A program made the translations under genes and the position numbers. Positions 25,145 to 33,655 of a stretch of 34,190 nucleotides of DNA are shown here, in pieces. Origin of the DNA: Pleurocapsales cyanobacterium LEGE 10410 (GTDB lineage Bacteria; Cyanobacteriota; Cyanobacteriia; Cyanobacteriales; Xenococcaceae); assembly GCA_015207195.1 (NCBI GenBank), contig JADEXJ010000060.1:1-34190 (forward strand), written 5' to 3'. Positions within the stretch are counted from its first letter, which is position 1. Each line of letters starts with the position of its first letter. The notes below the pieces were generated by a model that saw only the letters and a program-made list of their open reading frames with translations, made no database searches and had not been told where the DNA came from.

Positions 25145-26287
25145 TAAGTACTTAAGCAAATTTATTTGTATATTTTTTCCTTAAGTGTTAAATAATTATT
25201 TTAGACTTTAAAAAGTAGAGAGAGCGCGACTCGCCCCTCGGCAATCGCGGTTCGGCATTCAAAGCTAGATCTAGATGGCTAATGAGATATATTAAAGGTT
25301 TAACAAAAGAAACATTAAAACTCTTAAAAAGAATTTACCAACAGAGTAAATACTATCAAGTCAGACAGAGAGCGCATTGTATTCAATTAAGTTATGAAGG
25401 TTACAAAATATCAGAGTTGATGAGAATATTTAAAGTAAGTCGTAACACAATTTATAACTGGTTTAACAATTGGGAAACTTGTGGTTTAGTAGGACTCTAT
25501 AATCAGCCAGGTCAGGGGCGCAAACAGATTTTCAACCCTCGGCAACAAGAGATTATTAAAGAATGGGTGAAAGAAACACCAAAAAACCTGGTCTTAGTCC
25601 AAGAAAAAATAAAAAAGCAGTGGGGAATAACAGCAAGCAAAGACACCATCAAAAGGGTCATAAAATCTGTTCAAATGGGATGGTATCGGATTAAAAGAAG
25701 AGTAGGAGGAGAACCAGTTCCTGAATTTTATACTCGAAAAGTCAAAGAACTAGAGAAATTGAAACAACTTGAGAAAATGGGAAAAATAGAAATCAGGTAT
25801 GTAGATGAAACTGGATTTTGTTTGATGCCCTACATTCCTTATGCTTGGCAAGAAAGAAACCAAAAAATAGAAGTCAAGAGCCAAAAAAGTAAACGATTAA
25901 ATGTCTTAGGGTTGTTGACAAGGCAAAACGAACTAGAAGTATATACTTTTCAATGTAGTATTAACAGTGATGTCGTAATAGCCTGCATAGATAAGTTTTG
26001 TGAGAAAATCACTAAAAAAACTGTGTTGATAATGGATAACTCCTCTATTCATCAAAATAACGATTTCTGGAATAAAGAAGAAGAATGGTCTAAAAAAGGA
26101 TTAGATATTTTCTTTTTACCGACTTATTCTCCTCAACTAAACATCATAGAGATACTATGGCGATTTATTAAATACCAATGGCTAGAAAACAATGCTTACG
26201 AGAGCTATTCTGCTTTGGTTAAAGCTGTAGAAAACATTCTCATAAACTTTGGAACAAAATATACAATTGATTTTGCGTAGGCACTTA
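25145..26287 (+). mobile_element. Complete IS630-family insertion sequence
   Basis: Imperfect terminal inverted repeats of about 36 bp lie at 25145-25180 and 26251-26287. Each starts TAAGT from the outside and shares TTGTATATTTT further in. They are bounded by TA on both sides (25145-25146 and 26286-26287), the usual IS630 target duplication. The element proper is about 1.14 kb and carries one intact transposase gene, whose stop codon lies inside the right repeat. It has probably inserted recently and may be active. Confidence 0.88.
25282..26280 (+). CDS. IS630-family transposase
   Basis: This 332-residue DDE transposase has an N-terminal helix-turn-helix at about residues 40-65 (YKISELMRIFKVSRNTIYNW). 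A second helical DNA-binding part follows with the QGRK and Q..I..W pattern. The catalytic triad is D in RYVDETGFC, D in LIMDNSSIH and E in LNIIEILWRFIKYQW, with the TYSPQLN motif before the last. This is a Tc1/mariner-like catalytic core that inserts at TA. No frameshift or internal stop is present, and both element ends are intact. The codon usage is notably A-rich compared with the surrounding genes, consistent with foreign origin. Confidence 0.95.
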   Translation: MRYIKGLTKETLKLLKRIYQQSKYYQVRQRAHCIQLSYEGYKISELMRIFKVSRNTIYNWFNNWETCGLVGLYNQPGQGRKQIFNPRQQEIIKEWVKETPKNLVLVQEKIKKQWGITASKDTIKRVIKSVQMGWYRIKRRVGGEPVPEFYTRKVKELEKLKQLEKMGKIEIRYVDETGFCLMPYIPYAWQERNQKIEVKSQKSKRLNVLGLLTRQNELEVYTFQCSINSDVVIACIDKFCEKITKKTVLIMDNSSIHQNNDFWNKEEEWSKKGLDIFFLPTYSPQLNIIEILWRFIKYQWLENNAYESYSALVKAVENILINFGTKYTIDFA

Positions 26288-26379
26288 CCATAGTGATATC
26301 GACAAGCCAAAATAATTATTGATTCATTAGTTACTTTATAGACTAGACGATGTTCGCTATTAATTCTTCTAGTAGTGCG
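26288..26379 (-). pseudogene. Remnant of a YoeB-like toxin gene, 3' part
   Basis: Read on the minus strand from 26379, about 30 codons encode RRINSEHRLVYKVTNESI followed by ILACRYHY. This closely matches the C-terminal part of the YoeB/Txe RNA-interferase toxins, including EHRLVY and the final C-R-Y-H-Y. Stops occur in frame just upstream, so the N-terminal two thirds are gone, and no YefM antitoxin is visible. The normal stop after HY is also missing, and the IS630 end begins two bases later. The locus is a decayed toxin-antitoxin system. Confidence 0.65.
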
Positions 26380-26515
26380 TCAAGCTTAAAATAGTGCAAT
26401 CTCTCTCGAAGAACAAGGACAAATCTACTACAGATCGACAACCAAATCATTTGTTAGTAAGCCAATAGATTATCTGTGTTCATCTGCGGACTCTTATAAT
26501 GCCTCATTTTACAAT

Positions 26516-26553
26516 AAAAAAAAGTCCCCTAAACTTAGAAAATTCAGAGGACT
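26516..26553 (-). terminator. Intrinsic terminator of the aminotransferase gene
   Basis: On the minus strand, AGTCCTCT (26553-26546) pairs with AGGGGACT (26530-26523), with one G-U pair, and is followed by seven T. It lies 24 bp beyond the aminotransferase stop codon. Confidence 0.85.
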
Positions 26554-26576
26554 TAATTCAATTCAAAACCAAGAAC

Positions 26577-27716
26577 TTAAACCAAAGCAGCAGCAGCAGC
26601 CTTGACTCCAGCCTTGGCATCAAAATCGTAACCGAGTTCAATTAAAGTTGCTTCCAAGCAAGCAATAGTAGCTAATAAATCGCGATCGCTGACAAAGCCC
26701 AAATGACCGATACGGAAGATCTTACCTTTAAGATGGTCTTGTCCCCCCGCTAGGGCGATGTCGTATTTTTGACGCATGGTAGATCTAATTGCTTCGGCAT
26801 CATCACTTTTGATCGCCGTTACCGCAGTACTGGCAGCATCATCGGGGGCGAGGAGTTCTAAGCCGATGGCTTTAGCAGCAGCACGGGCAGCTTTTGTCAA
26901 ACGTGCATGACGGGCAAAAATGTTTTCTAAGCCTTCTCGTTGCATCATTTGCAGGGCGGTTTGCAAGCCAAACATTAAGTTGATCGGCGGAGTAAAGGGA
27001 GTGCTGTTTTTGGCGTTAGCTTTTTTATATTTACCCAAGTCCATATAAAAACGGGGGAACTTGCTAGTTTCGTAAGCCTGCCAAGCCTTGTCGCTGACGG
27101 AGATAAAGCCCAAACCAGGAGGAATCATGTAGCCTTTTTGCGATCCAGATGCTACCACATCCAAACCTAACTCATCGATGGGTAGGTTATATGCACCCAG
27201 GCTAGTCACCGCATCAACAATAATCAGGGCTTCCCCGTGTGCCTTAACGTACTGGTTAATAGTTTCTAAATCGTTGAGTACTCCCGCAGAAGTTTCTGAG
27301 TGGGTAATCACTACCGCTTTAATTTCTTTATTGCTATCTGCCTCTAATTTGGCGCGAAATTCTTCCGTGTCTAGAGGTGTTCCCCACTCGGCACTAATCC
27401 GTTCGGTTTGCATGCCAAACGCTTCGCAAATCTGCGCCCAGCGATCGCCAAATTTACCGTTAACCCCAACCAAAACGCGATCGCCAGGACTGAGGAAGTT
27501 AATCATTCCTGCTTCCATTGCCCCCGTACCAGATACGTTGAGAGACAGTACTTCGTTCTCGGTTTGGTGAAGCCACTTTAAATTTTGATTGATCTCCGCG
27601 ATAACTTTGCTAAAATCACCGCTACGGTGTCCGATAGGATGTTTACCCAAAGCCATCAACACTTTCTCTGGAACTGGGGTAGGTCCAGGAATCATTAACA
27701 TATGCTTGTCTTCCAT
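26577..27716 (-). CDS. Class V aminotransferase, alanine--glyoxylate type
   Basis: A PLP-dependent aminotransferase of the alanine/serine--glyoxylate family, 379 residues. In cyanobacteria it is expected to detoxify photorespiratory glyoxylate to glycine; family members were once labelled soluble hydrogenase small subunit. The N-terminus MLMIPGPTPVP and HRSGDFSKV are typical. GTGAMEA binds the cofactor phosphate, DAVTSLGA contains the PLP-ring aspartate, and the Schiff-base lysine is in SGSQKGYMIPPG near residue 193. The GKIFRIGHLG arginine should bind the substrate carboxylate. The alanine-rich tail (AGVKAAAAALV) is unusual but harmless. The gene diverges from the peroxiredoxin gene and ends in a strong terminator. 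Confidence 0.92.
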   Translation of the reverse strand: MEDKHMLMIPGPTPVPEKVLMALGKHPIGHRSGDFSKVIAEINQNLKWLHQTENEVLSLNVSGTGAMEAGMINFLSPGDRVLVGVNGKFGDRWAQICEAFGMQTERISAEWGTPLDTEEFRAKLEADSNKEIKAVVITHSETSAGVLNDLETINQYVKAHGEALIIVDAVTSLGAYNLPIDELGLDVVASGSQKGYMIPPGLGFISVSDKAWQAYETSKFPRFYMDLGKYKKANAKNSTPFTPPINLMFGLQTALQMMQREGLENIFARHARLTKAARAAAKAIGLELLAPDDAASTAVTAIKSDDAEAIRSTMRQKYDIALAGGQDHLKGKIFRIGHLGFVSDRDLLATIACLEATLIELGYDFDAKAGVKAAAAALV

Positions 27717-27959
27717 GAAGTCGTCCTTATATTCAGCTAGTCGAGTCGTTCATTTTATCTTATTGCATGGTGATATAAACATTTGCTAAATAAATTAGTA
27801 GAAATGCGTTGATTACAGAACAACAAAAAACAATTTTCAACAAACTGCATCAGTAAATATTTTGAATTGTTATATAAGAGCAAAACCTATTAACTAGCAC
27901 TCTAGTTTTATGGGAAGATAAAAAACTGCTTCACTAGTACCAACGAGGAAAATTTAATT

Positions 27960-28598
27960 ATGGCTCAACTTAGATTAGGCGACACTGTACCTGATTTTAC
28001 TCAAGCTTCCAGTATGGGAGAAATTTCTTTTTATGACTGGGCTGGAGATAGCTGGGTAGTTCTCTTCTCTCATCCTGCTGACTATACTCCTGTTTGCACC
28101 ACTGAATTGGGGGAAGTTGCCAAACTCAGAGCGGAATTTGACAAACGCAATGTCAAGACTATTGCCCTAAGCGTAGATGATACAGATTCTCATATGGGTT
28201 GGATCGGCGACATTGATGAAACCCAAGGGACAAAAGTTGATTATCCTATTTTGGCGGATGGAGATAAGAAGGTTTCCGACCTTTATGACATGATTCATCC
28301 CAATGCTGATGCTAAAGTTACTGTTCGTACGGTATTTATCATCGACCCCAACAAAAAACTCCGTTTGTCTCTAACCTATCCCCCAAGTACTGGTCGTAAT
28401 TTCCAGGAAATTTTGCGGGTGATTGATTCTTTGCAGCTAACCGATAACTACTCAGTGGCGACTCCTGCCAACTGGGAAGAGGGTGAAGATGTGGTAGTTT
28501 CTCCCGCTATTCCTACCGAAGAAGCTAAGAAAAAATTCCCCAAAGGAGTGGAAGAAATCAAGCCTTATTTGCGCATGACCCCTCAGCCTAATAAATAG
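27960..28598 (+). CDS. 1-Cys peroxiredoxin (Prx6 type)
   Basis: This 212-residue peroxidase reduces hydrogen peroxide and organic peroxides in the cytoplasm. The peroxidatic cysteine is C46 in DYTPVCTTELG, preceded by H38 in FSHPAD, which is typical of the Prx6 subgroup. The second active-site arginine lies in KVTVRTVFIIDP. The long C-terminal dimerisation arm (from TPANWEEGEDVVVSPAI to the end) also defines this subgroup. No resolving cysteine is present. A GAGGA ribosome binding site lies about ten bases before the ATG. It is divergent from the aminotransferase gene, and a clear terminator lies about 180 bp downstream. Confidence 0.95.
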   Translation: MAQLRLGDTVPDFTQASSMGEISFYDWAGDSWVVLFSHPADYTPVCTTELGEVAKLRAEFDKRNVKTIALSVDDTDSHMGWIGDIDETQGTKVDYPILADGDKKVSDLYDMIHPNADAKVTVRTVFIIDPNKKLRLSLTYPPSTGRNFQEILRVIDSLQLTDNYSVATPANWEEGEDVVVSPAIPTEEAKKKFPKGVEEIKPYLRMTPQPNK

Positions 28599-28777
28599 GT
28601 ATTGGCAGGCTGGAGGAAAAGAATAGTACTGAATCTGCTAGGACTAGACTAGCACTAAGTATTTGCAACAACAGCTGACTTAGTTCTTTTTAGGGTACTT
28701 AACCTACTTCACATAATTACCGTAGAGCAAGACTAATTAATCTTAGATTAAGCACTTAAATATACATTCAAAAGCAG

Positions 28778-28802
28778 GGTAGAGCAAATCTACCTTTTTT
28801 TT
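28778..28802 (+). terminator. Intrinsic terminator after the peroxiredoxin gene
   Basis: GGTAGA at 28778-28783 and TCTACC at 28789-28794 form a 6-bp stem with a GCAAA loop, followed directly by eight T. Confidence 0.78.
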
Positions 28803-29016
28803 GTCAAATTTATCCAGCTTTAACTTAAGATATGCAGAAAATTAGAGATCGACTGTCTCAAACGATACATTTTTAGGGGTTTGAATTATCCAAATTGACA
28901 ATATTTGGAGCATCTGTGTAATTTTGGGCGATCGCTGTTGAGTATTTGATCCCTAAACTATTCGCCAATGTTTATTGAGAACAATTTTGTGAGCAATAAG
29001 CAGGAAAAATAATTCA

Positions 29017-29050
29017 TAGCTTTTAGCCGTTAGCCGTTAGCTTTTAGCTT
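29017..29050. repeat. Five-copy heptamer tandem repeat
   Basis: Units TAGCTTT, TAGCCGT, TAGCCGT, TAGCTTT and a partial TAGCTT follow one another. It is a different heptamer from those at 13141 and 16238 but has the same unit length. Confidence 0.85.
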
Positions 29051-29214
29051 GATCGATCGGTAAAAATCGATCTTTAACGGGGGTCTTAAACCCAGAGCTA
29101 AGAGCTTTCAAGGTAACAGGAAATTTGGCACTCAAGAGCGTGATTGATTCAGCTTATAAAAAACAAGCATCTCCCACGCTCCAGTTTAAGGATTTAAAGA
29201 GCGAAGATAACTAA

Positions 29215-30645
29215 ATGAACCTAAATTACTACGACACCCAAGACTACTATGACGAATATATTCTTTCCTCTGGAAAACCTCGCCCAGAAGTAGCTTCGAT
29301 AGTTGAGTGGCTGCAAACCCTCTCTCCTCAAGAACTTCAGCATTACCAAGAAACTGCTCAAAAAACTCTGGCAGACCGCAATGTTACCTTCAAAGCAGGA
29401 GATGAAGAGCGAGTGTTTCCTTTTGACTTGATTCCCCGCGTTATTCCAGCCGACCAGTGGCAATATCTCAAACAGGGATTACAGCAAAGAGTTACGGCTC
29501 TTAATCTTTTCTGTGCTGATATTTACGATCGCCAGCTGATTGTTAAAGACGGCATTGTTCCCCAAGAAATTATTGATTCAGCCGTAAACTTTATCCCCGA
29601 ATGTCGAGGAATGAAGCCACCATCAGGAGTTTGGTGTCATATTAGTGGAACAGATCTCGTACGCGACCGCGATGGCAAATGGTATGTCTTAGAAGACAAT
29701 CTGCGAGTCCCTTCAGGTGTATCCTATACTCTAGAAAATCGTCGGGTGATGGAGCTTTTGCTACCGCAACTTCTAGAAAAATTGGCGATCGCTCCTGTCA
29801 AAGATTATCCCCAACAGCTACTGAAAACTCTGCTTAATTCTGCTCCCAAAGGGATTGACGAGCCTAACGTTGTGGTTTTTTCCCCAGGTAAGCAATCCTC
29901 TGCCTATTTTGAACACGCTTACTTAGCCCAACAAATGGGGGTGGCTTTGGCTGAAGCCCAAAATTTGATGCTCAAAGATGGCTATTTACAACTGCGTACT
30001 GCTGAAGGACTGCGACGGGTTGATGTTATTTATCGACGGGGAGATCAAGAACTGTTTGATTCTTTGAACTTGGGCAGCAATCATTCTTCTGGCACTGCTG
30101 CGATCGCCGATCTTTGCCAGCAAGGTAAACTTGCTATAGCTAATGCTCTAGGAACGGGAGTGGCAGACGACAAGGTGATCTATGCCTATGTCCCCAAAAT
30201 GATCCGTTACTATTTGAATGAAGAACCAATTTTGCCCAACGTCCCTACTTATTTATGTTGGGAAGCTGAAGATCGTCAGTATGTTCTCGACCATTTAGAT
30301 GAGTTGGTTGTTAAATCCGCCAGCGAAGAAGGGGGACACGGCATGTTGGTTGGTATTCAGGCTAGTGCTTCAGAAAGAGAGGAGTTTGCCGAAAAAATCA
30401 GATCTTATCCTCGTAGATACATGGCGCAGCCGACAATCTGTCTTTCTCATATTCCTACCATATTTGGCGATCGCCTGGAGGGACGACATACCGATTTGCG
30501 TCCTTATATTATTCACCAGGGGGATGAGATTTATGTTTATCCTGGAGGACTGACTAGGGTGGCAATGGAAAAAGGAAAATTGGTGGTTAATTCTTCTCAG
30601 GGTGGTGGTAGTAAAGATACTTGGGTAAAAACTACCGCCAGTTAA
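29215..30645 (+). CDS. Circularly permuted ATP-grasp protein
   Basis: This 476-residue protein belongs to the circularly permuted ATP-grasp type 2 group (former DUF404/DUF407). Members are thought to form peptide-like bonds, though substrates are unknown. Seen here are FPFDLIPRVIPADQW near the start, FCADIYDRQLIV, and the HISGTDLVRDRDGKWYVLEDNLRVPSGVSY block in outline (D-G-x-W...LEDN-x-R-x-PSG). RRVDVIYRR, KSASEEGGHGM and LRPYIIHQGDEIYVYPGGLTRVA follow in the second half. The family usually sits beside genes for an alpha-E domain protein and a transglutaminase. Here the next gene is convergent truB, so those partners must be elsewhere or absent. Confidence 0.93.
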   Translation: MNLNYYDTQDYYDEYILSSGKPRPEVASIVEWLQTLSPQELQHYQETAQKTLADRNVTFKAGDEERVFPFDLIPRVIPADQWQYLKQGLQQRVTALNLFCADIYDRQLIVKDGIVPQEIIDSAVNFIPECRGMKPPSGVWCHISGTDLVRDRDGKWYVLEDNLRVPSGVSYTLENRRVMELLLPQLLEKLAIAPVKDYPQQLLKTLLNSAPKGIDEPNVVVFSPGKQSSAYFEHAYLAQQMGVALAEAQNLMLKDGYLQLRTAEGLRRVDVIYRRGDQELFDSLNLGSNHSSGTAAIADLCQQGKLAIANALGTGVADDKVIYAYVPKMIRYYLNEEPILPNVPTYLCWEAEDRQYVLDHLDELVVKSASEEGGHGMLVGIQASASEREEFAEKIRSYPRRYMAQPTICLSHIPTIFGDRLEGRHTDLRPYIIHQGDEIYVYPGGLTRVAMEKGKLVVNSSQGGGSKDTWVKTTAS

Positions 30646-30667
30646 GCTTGAGTCTTGTAATTTCTGA

Positions 30668-31579
30668 TTACATGCAGACAATTTTGGGCTTAAGCTTGAG
30701 TATGTTATCACGCTCGAATAAGATACTGATTCCTAAAAAAGTTCCATCTGTAGAGTAAGTAACTAGATAACTTCCTCGCTCTAGGACTGTTAGATGGCTG
30801 ATAGTCTTAGAGCGAGCCAAATCCACTAATTGACCCTGACACCATCGCCGAGCATCATCATTTTCTAAAGTTGCAGCAGCCAAATGACCTAATACTAGGC
30901 TAGGTTTAATCAAGCTAAAGGTTTGTTGTTGCAACTGGCTGGCGATCTCTTCAAAAGTAGTGCTGTCGTCTAGCTGCATCCCACAGCTTGAGGTACGTAT
31001 CAGGTTGGCTAAAGTCCCGCCTGTTCCCAGCTTGTCTCCCAAATCGCGGGCGATCGCTCTGATGTAGGTGCCAGGGCTACAGTTGATGTCTACTTCTATT
31101 TCATAAAAGTCTGTCTGATAAATATTTAGTAATTCAACTTTGTCAATTGTTACTGTTCTTGGTTCGATGGCAACATCTTGCTCTTTCCTGGCATATTCAT
31201 ACAGTTTTTTACCACCTTGTTTAATCGCACTATAAATCGGCGGTACTTGTTCGATGGTGCCAACAAAACTGTTCAAGCGATCGATGATTTGAGCTGCTGC
31301 CAAATTTATCGGTGTCACGCTCTCGATTACTTCACCTTCTAAATCATCGGTAGTAGTAGTAACCCCCAAACGAATACGGGCGCGGTAGGCTTTTGGTTCG
31401 GGCAAAAACTGTAATAATCTAGTTGCTTTACCTACGGCTATGGGCAGCACTCCCGTCGCTGCGGGGTCAAGAGTTCCCCCATGACCAACTCTTTTGGTGT
31501 TTAACAATCTTCGTAATTTAGCGACACAATCGTGAGATGTAAATCCGCTGGGTTTGTTTAAATTAATAAAACCAAACAT
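30668..31579 (-). CDS. truB: tRNA pseudouridine-55 synthase
   Basis: TruB converts uridine 55 in the T-loop of tRNAs to pseudouridine. The 303-residue product begins GFINLNKPSGFTSHD. The catalytic aspartate is D38 in GHGGTLDPAATGVLP. YRARIRLGVTTTTDDLEGE, PPIYSAIKQGGKKLYEYAR and SPGTYIRAIARDLG, conserved blocks of the catalytic fold, follow. The remainder is a PUA-like C-terminal domain. Length is normal. It converges on the ATP-grasp gene with only 22 bp between stop codons, so their transcripts probably overlap at the 3' ends. Confidence 0.96.
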   Translation of the reverse strand: MFGFINLNKPSGFTSHDCVAKLRRLLNTKRVGHGGTLDPAATGVLPIAVGKATRLLQFLPEPKAYRARIRLGVTTTTDDLEGEVIESVTPINLAAAQIIDRLNSFVGTIEQVPPIYSAIKQGGKKLYEYARKEQDVAIEPRTVTIDKVELLNIYQTDFYEIEVDINCSPGTYIRAIARDLGDKLGTGGTLANLIRTSSCGMQLDDSTTFEEIASQLQQQTFSLIKPSLVLGHLAAATLENDDARRWCQGQLVDLARSKTISHLTVLERGSYLVTYSTDGTFLGISILFERDNILKLKPKIVCM

Positions 31580-31849
31580 ATAAAAATAAATATTCGACCG
31601 TTACTCGATCGCTGGCTATTTTCCGCGTTCATAAAATGATGTTTTGAGGCAAACAAACCCCTCTCATCTAATTCTGTAGATAATTGTAAAAATATATACT
31701 ATCGTCTATGGGAGTCCTAGTAATTTTATTTCCTTGAGTTATCATGGTTATTAGCTAGGGTTGGCTCGATATTAATTTCACATCATAGTTTGAGATTTTG
31801 CTAGCTAAAAATTCTTTATACTTGGCAGACTTGTAGTCCTCAGTGTTTG

Positions 31850-32287
31850 ATGAAATCTAATCTAGAAGTAAAACAATATCATTTACAGGTTAAAACTGAA
31901 TTAGAAGATTTAAAAGAAGTATTACACTGGTTTGAAGGATTGATTTTTCCTTTAATCCCCCAGAAAGTAGGTTGGCAATGTGAGGTGGCATTAGTAGAAG
32001 CTTTTACTAATGCGGTGCGTCACGCTCATCAAAATTTGCCCAAAAATACCCCGATTGATTTGGAAGTCGAGCTGTTGCCCAACTTTTTAGAAATGCGAAT
32101 TTGGGATCGAGGACAATCTTTCGATCTTCAAGATAAATTACGTAAGGGCGAACAACAAGCTAGCTCTATGGAAAAAGAAGGTGGCAGAGGGCTGCATTTT
32201 ATTGACAAGCTGACCGATGAACTGCAATACCTCAGCCTACCTAATCATCGTAACTGTTTGGTAATGCGTAAGAAATATTATATTTAG
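31850..32287 (+). CDS. RsbW-like histidine-kinase-fold ATPase (anti-sigma type)
   Basis: A 145-residue single-domain GHKL ATPase of the RsbW/SpoIIAB type. Such proteins bind sigma factors or phosphorylate anti-sigma antagonists. The N box is VEAFTNAVRHAH, the G1 box WDRGQSFD, and the G2 region EGGRGLHFIDKL. No histidine-phosphorylation or sensor domain is present. ATG 31850 is preceded directly by an in-frame TTG; the ATG is the more likely start. There is no STAS antagonist, PP2C phosphatase or sigma gene next to it, so partners must be encoded elsewhere. The group 2 sigma factor at 16881 is 14 kb away, and group 2 factors are not the usual target. Confidence 0.88.
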   Translation: MKSNLEVKQYHLQVKTELEDLKEVLHWFEGLIFPLIPQKVGWQCEVALVEAFTNAVRHAHQNLPKNTPIDLEVELLPNFLEMRIWDRGQSFDLQDKLRKGEQQASSMEKEGGRGLHFIDKLTDELQYLSLPNHRNCLVMRKKYYI

Positions 32288-32602
32288 CAGTTTACTATAG
32301 CGGTTCTCATTTGAATGAGGTGTGTTAAATAGCCTTGGCTTTTGTTGATTGTTGATTGCTAGAGAGTAGACATAAGCCCAACTCAAGGATTTACTTCACC
32401 AATTTGAGAAACGCTATAGATCCGCCTAGGGTGAATTAACCTAACCAGCTTTAAACTAGTAGGTTGTGAACCAAGCTAATCCCTATAATGCCTAGCAATC
32501 TACTAGAGAAAAACTTGTAAAAAAATCTGCTAACTACACTACAATAAAAAATATCATTTTACTTTTAGTCTAAATTTATAACTCAGCAATAAGATCTTAA
32601 GT
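32288..32602. other. Intergenic region before yqeK
   Basis: This 315-bp gap contains a small hairpin, CTCATTTGAATGAG, near 32308-32321. Nothing else distinctive was seen. AT content rises towards the yqeK start, where its promoter is expected. Confidence 0.5.
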
Positions 32603-33199
32603 ATGCGCGATCGCGTGATATCGTGGCTCAGGGAGAATGTTTCCCCCCATCGTTTACAGCACATTTTAGGTGTAGAAGAAACCTGCATCGCCTTGGCTCG
32701 TTGTCATCAAATAGATGAACAGCAGGCTGCTCAAGCAGGATTAATGCACGATCTGGCAAAGTTTTTTCCGCCACGCAAGCTGCTAAAAATAGCTACTGAA
32801 GCCAAAATACCAGTAGATAAAATATGTTTAAATCAACCCCATTTACTCCACGCTGAGGTTGGCGCGGTAGTCGCTCGACAAGAATTTGAGGTTGAAGATC
32901 CAGAAATTTTGACTGCTATTGGCAACCATACTTTAGGTGTGCCACAAATGAGTGAGTTGTGCTGTGTAGTGTTTATTGCAGATGCCCTCGAACCAAATCG
33001 AGGAGACAATACAGAATTAGCAGCAATGCGTACCGTAGCCACAAAGAATCTTTACAAAGGTGTACAGCAGACTAGTGATTATTCACTAAAATATTTATTA
33101 GATAAACAAAAAGTTATTCATCCCCGCACTATATTAACTAGAAATTGGGCTTTGAATAAAGTAAAAAACAAGATACAAGCTCGATCGACAGTGGACTAA
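32603..33199 (+). CDS. yqeK: HD-domain diadenosine tetraphosphatase YqeK
   Basis: YqeK-type HD phosphohydrolases cleave Ap4A symmetrically to two ADP. The 198-residue product carries the metal ligands H20 (RLQHILGVEE), H49-D50 (LMHDLAKF), H83-type residues in HLLHAEVGA, the NHTLG histidine and the later FIADALEPNRG aspartate. The order and spacing fit the family. It starts a compact same-strand cluster with rsfS, 45 bp downstream, and the CGLD27 gene. The yqeK-rsfS pairing is widespread in bacteria and supports both calls. Confidence 0.93.
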   Translation: MRDRVISWLRENVSPHRLQHILGVEETCIALARCHQIDEQQAAQAGLMHDLAKFFPPRKLLKIATEAKIPVDKICLNQPHLLHAEVGAVVARQEFEVEDPEILTAIGNHTLGVPQMSELCCVVFIADALEPNRGDNTELAAMRTVATKNLYKGVQQTSDYSLKYLLDKQKVIHPRTILTRNWALNKVKNKIQARSTVD

Positions 33200-33244
33200 C
33201 CCGAAGAGAAACATTAAACATTTAAACATTTTAATCGTATCTGA

Positions 33245-33643
33245 ATGAGCAAATTACCAGAACAAGCGATCGCCACCCAAAATCAATCAATCGATAGTAA
33301 AGAATTAGCTTGGCAAATAGCGAAGGCTGCGGATGACAAAAAAGCCCAGGATATTGTCTTGCTAAAGGTTAGTGATATCTCGTACTTGGCTGATTATTTT
33401 GTAATAATTACGGGATTCTCGCGAACTCAGCTCAAAGCGATCGCCGAATCGATAGAAGAGCAGATTGAAGCAAAGTTTGCTCGCTATCCTGTGAGGGTTT
33501 CTGGTAAAAGAGACGGTAATTGGATAGTTCAAGATTACGAAGACGTAATAGTTCATACCTTCCTTCCTGAAGAGAGAGAATACTATAATCTAGAAGCTTT
33601 TTGGGGACACGCCGAACGCCTCGAATTTTCTCAGTCTAGTTAA
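33245..33643 (+). CDS. rsfS: Ribosomal silencing factor RsfS
   Basis: RsfS binds ribosomal protein uL14 and blocks joining of the subunits, lowering translation when nutrients are short. The 132-residue product has the family core AADDKKAQDIVLLKVSDIS followed by YLADYFVIITGFSRTQ. Then come the basic KRDGNWIVQDYEDVIVHTF segment and the C-terminal YYNLEAFWG signature. The first 18 residues form a polar extension. It lies between yqeK and the CGLD27 gene, 12 bp from the latter, so all three are likely one operon. Confidence 0.96.
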   Translation: MSKLPEQAIATQNQSIDSKELAWQIAKAADDKKAQDIVLLKVSDISYLADYFVIITGFSRTQLKAIAESIEEQIEAKFARYPVRVSGKRDGNWIVQDYEDVIVHTFLPEEREYYNLEAFWGHAERLEFSQSS

Positions 33644-33655
33644 CAGCACCTTGAC

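Larger units (their letters stand above)
28599..29214. other. Intergenic region with terminator and heptamer repeat
   Basis: This 616-bp gap holds an intrinsic terminator at 28778-28802 and a five-copy heptamer repeat at 29017-29050. A HIP1-containing stretch lies near 28928. The promoter of the ATP-grasp gene presumably lies downstream of the repeat, but I see no convincing box and no plausible small gene. Confidence 0.6.

Noticed and set aside
31580-31849. Possible small gene or RNA between truB and the RsbW-like gene
   Set aside because: No open frame of note, no stem-loop with T-run, and no tRNA-like sequence was seen.
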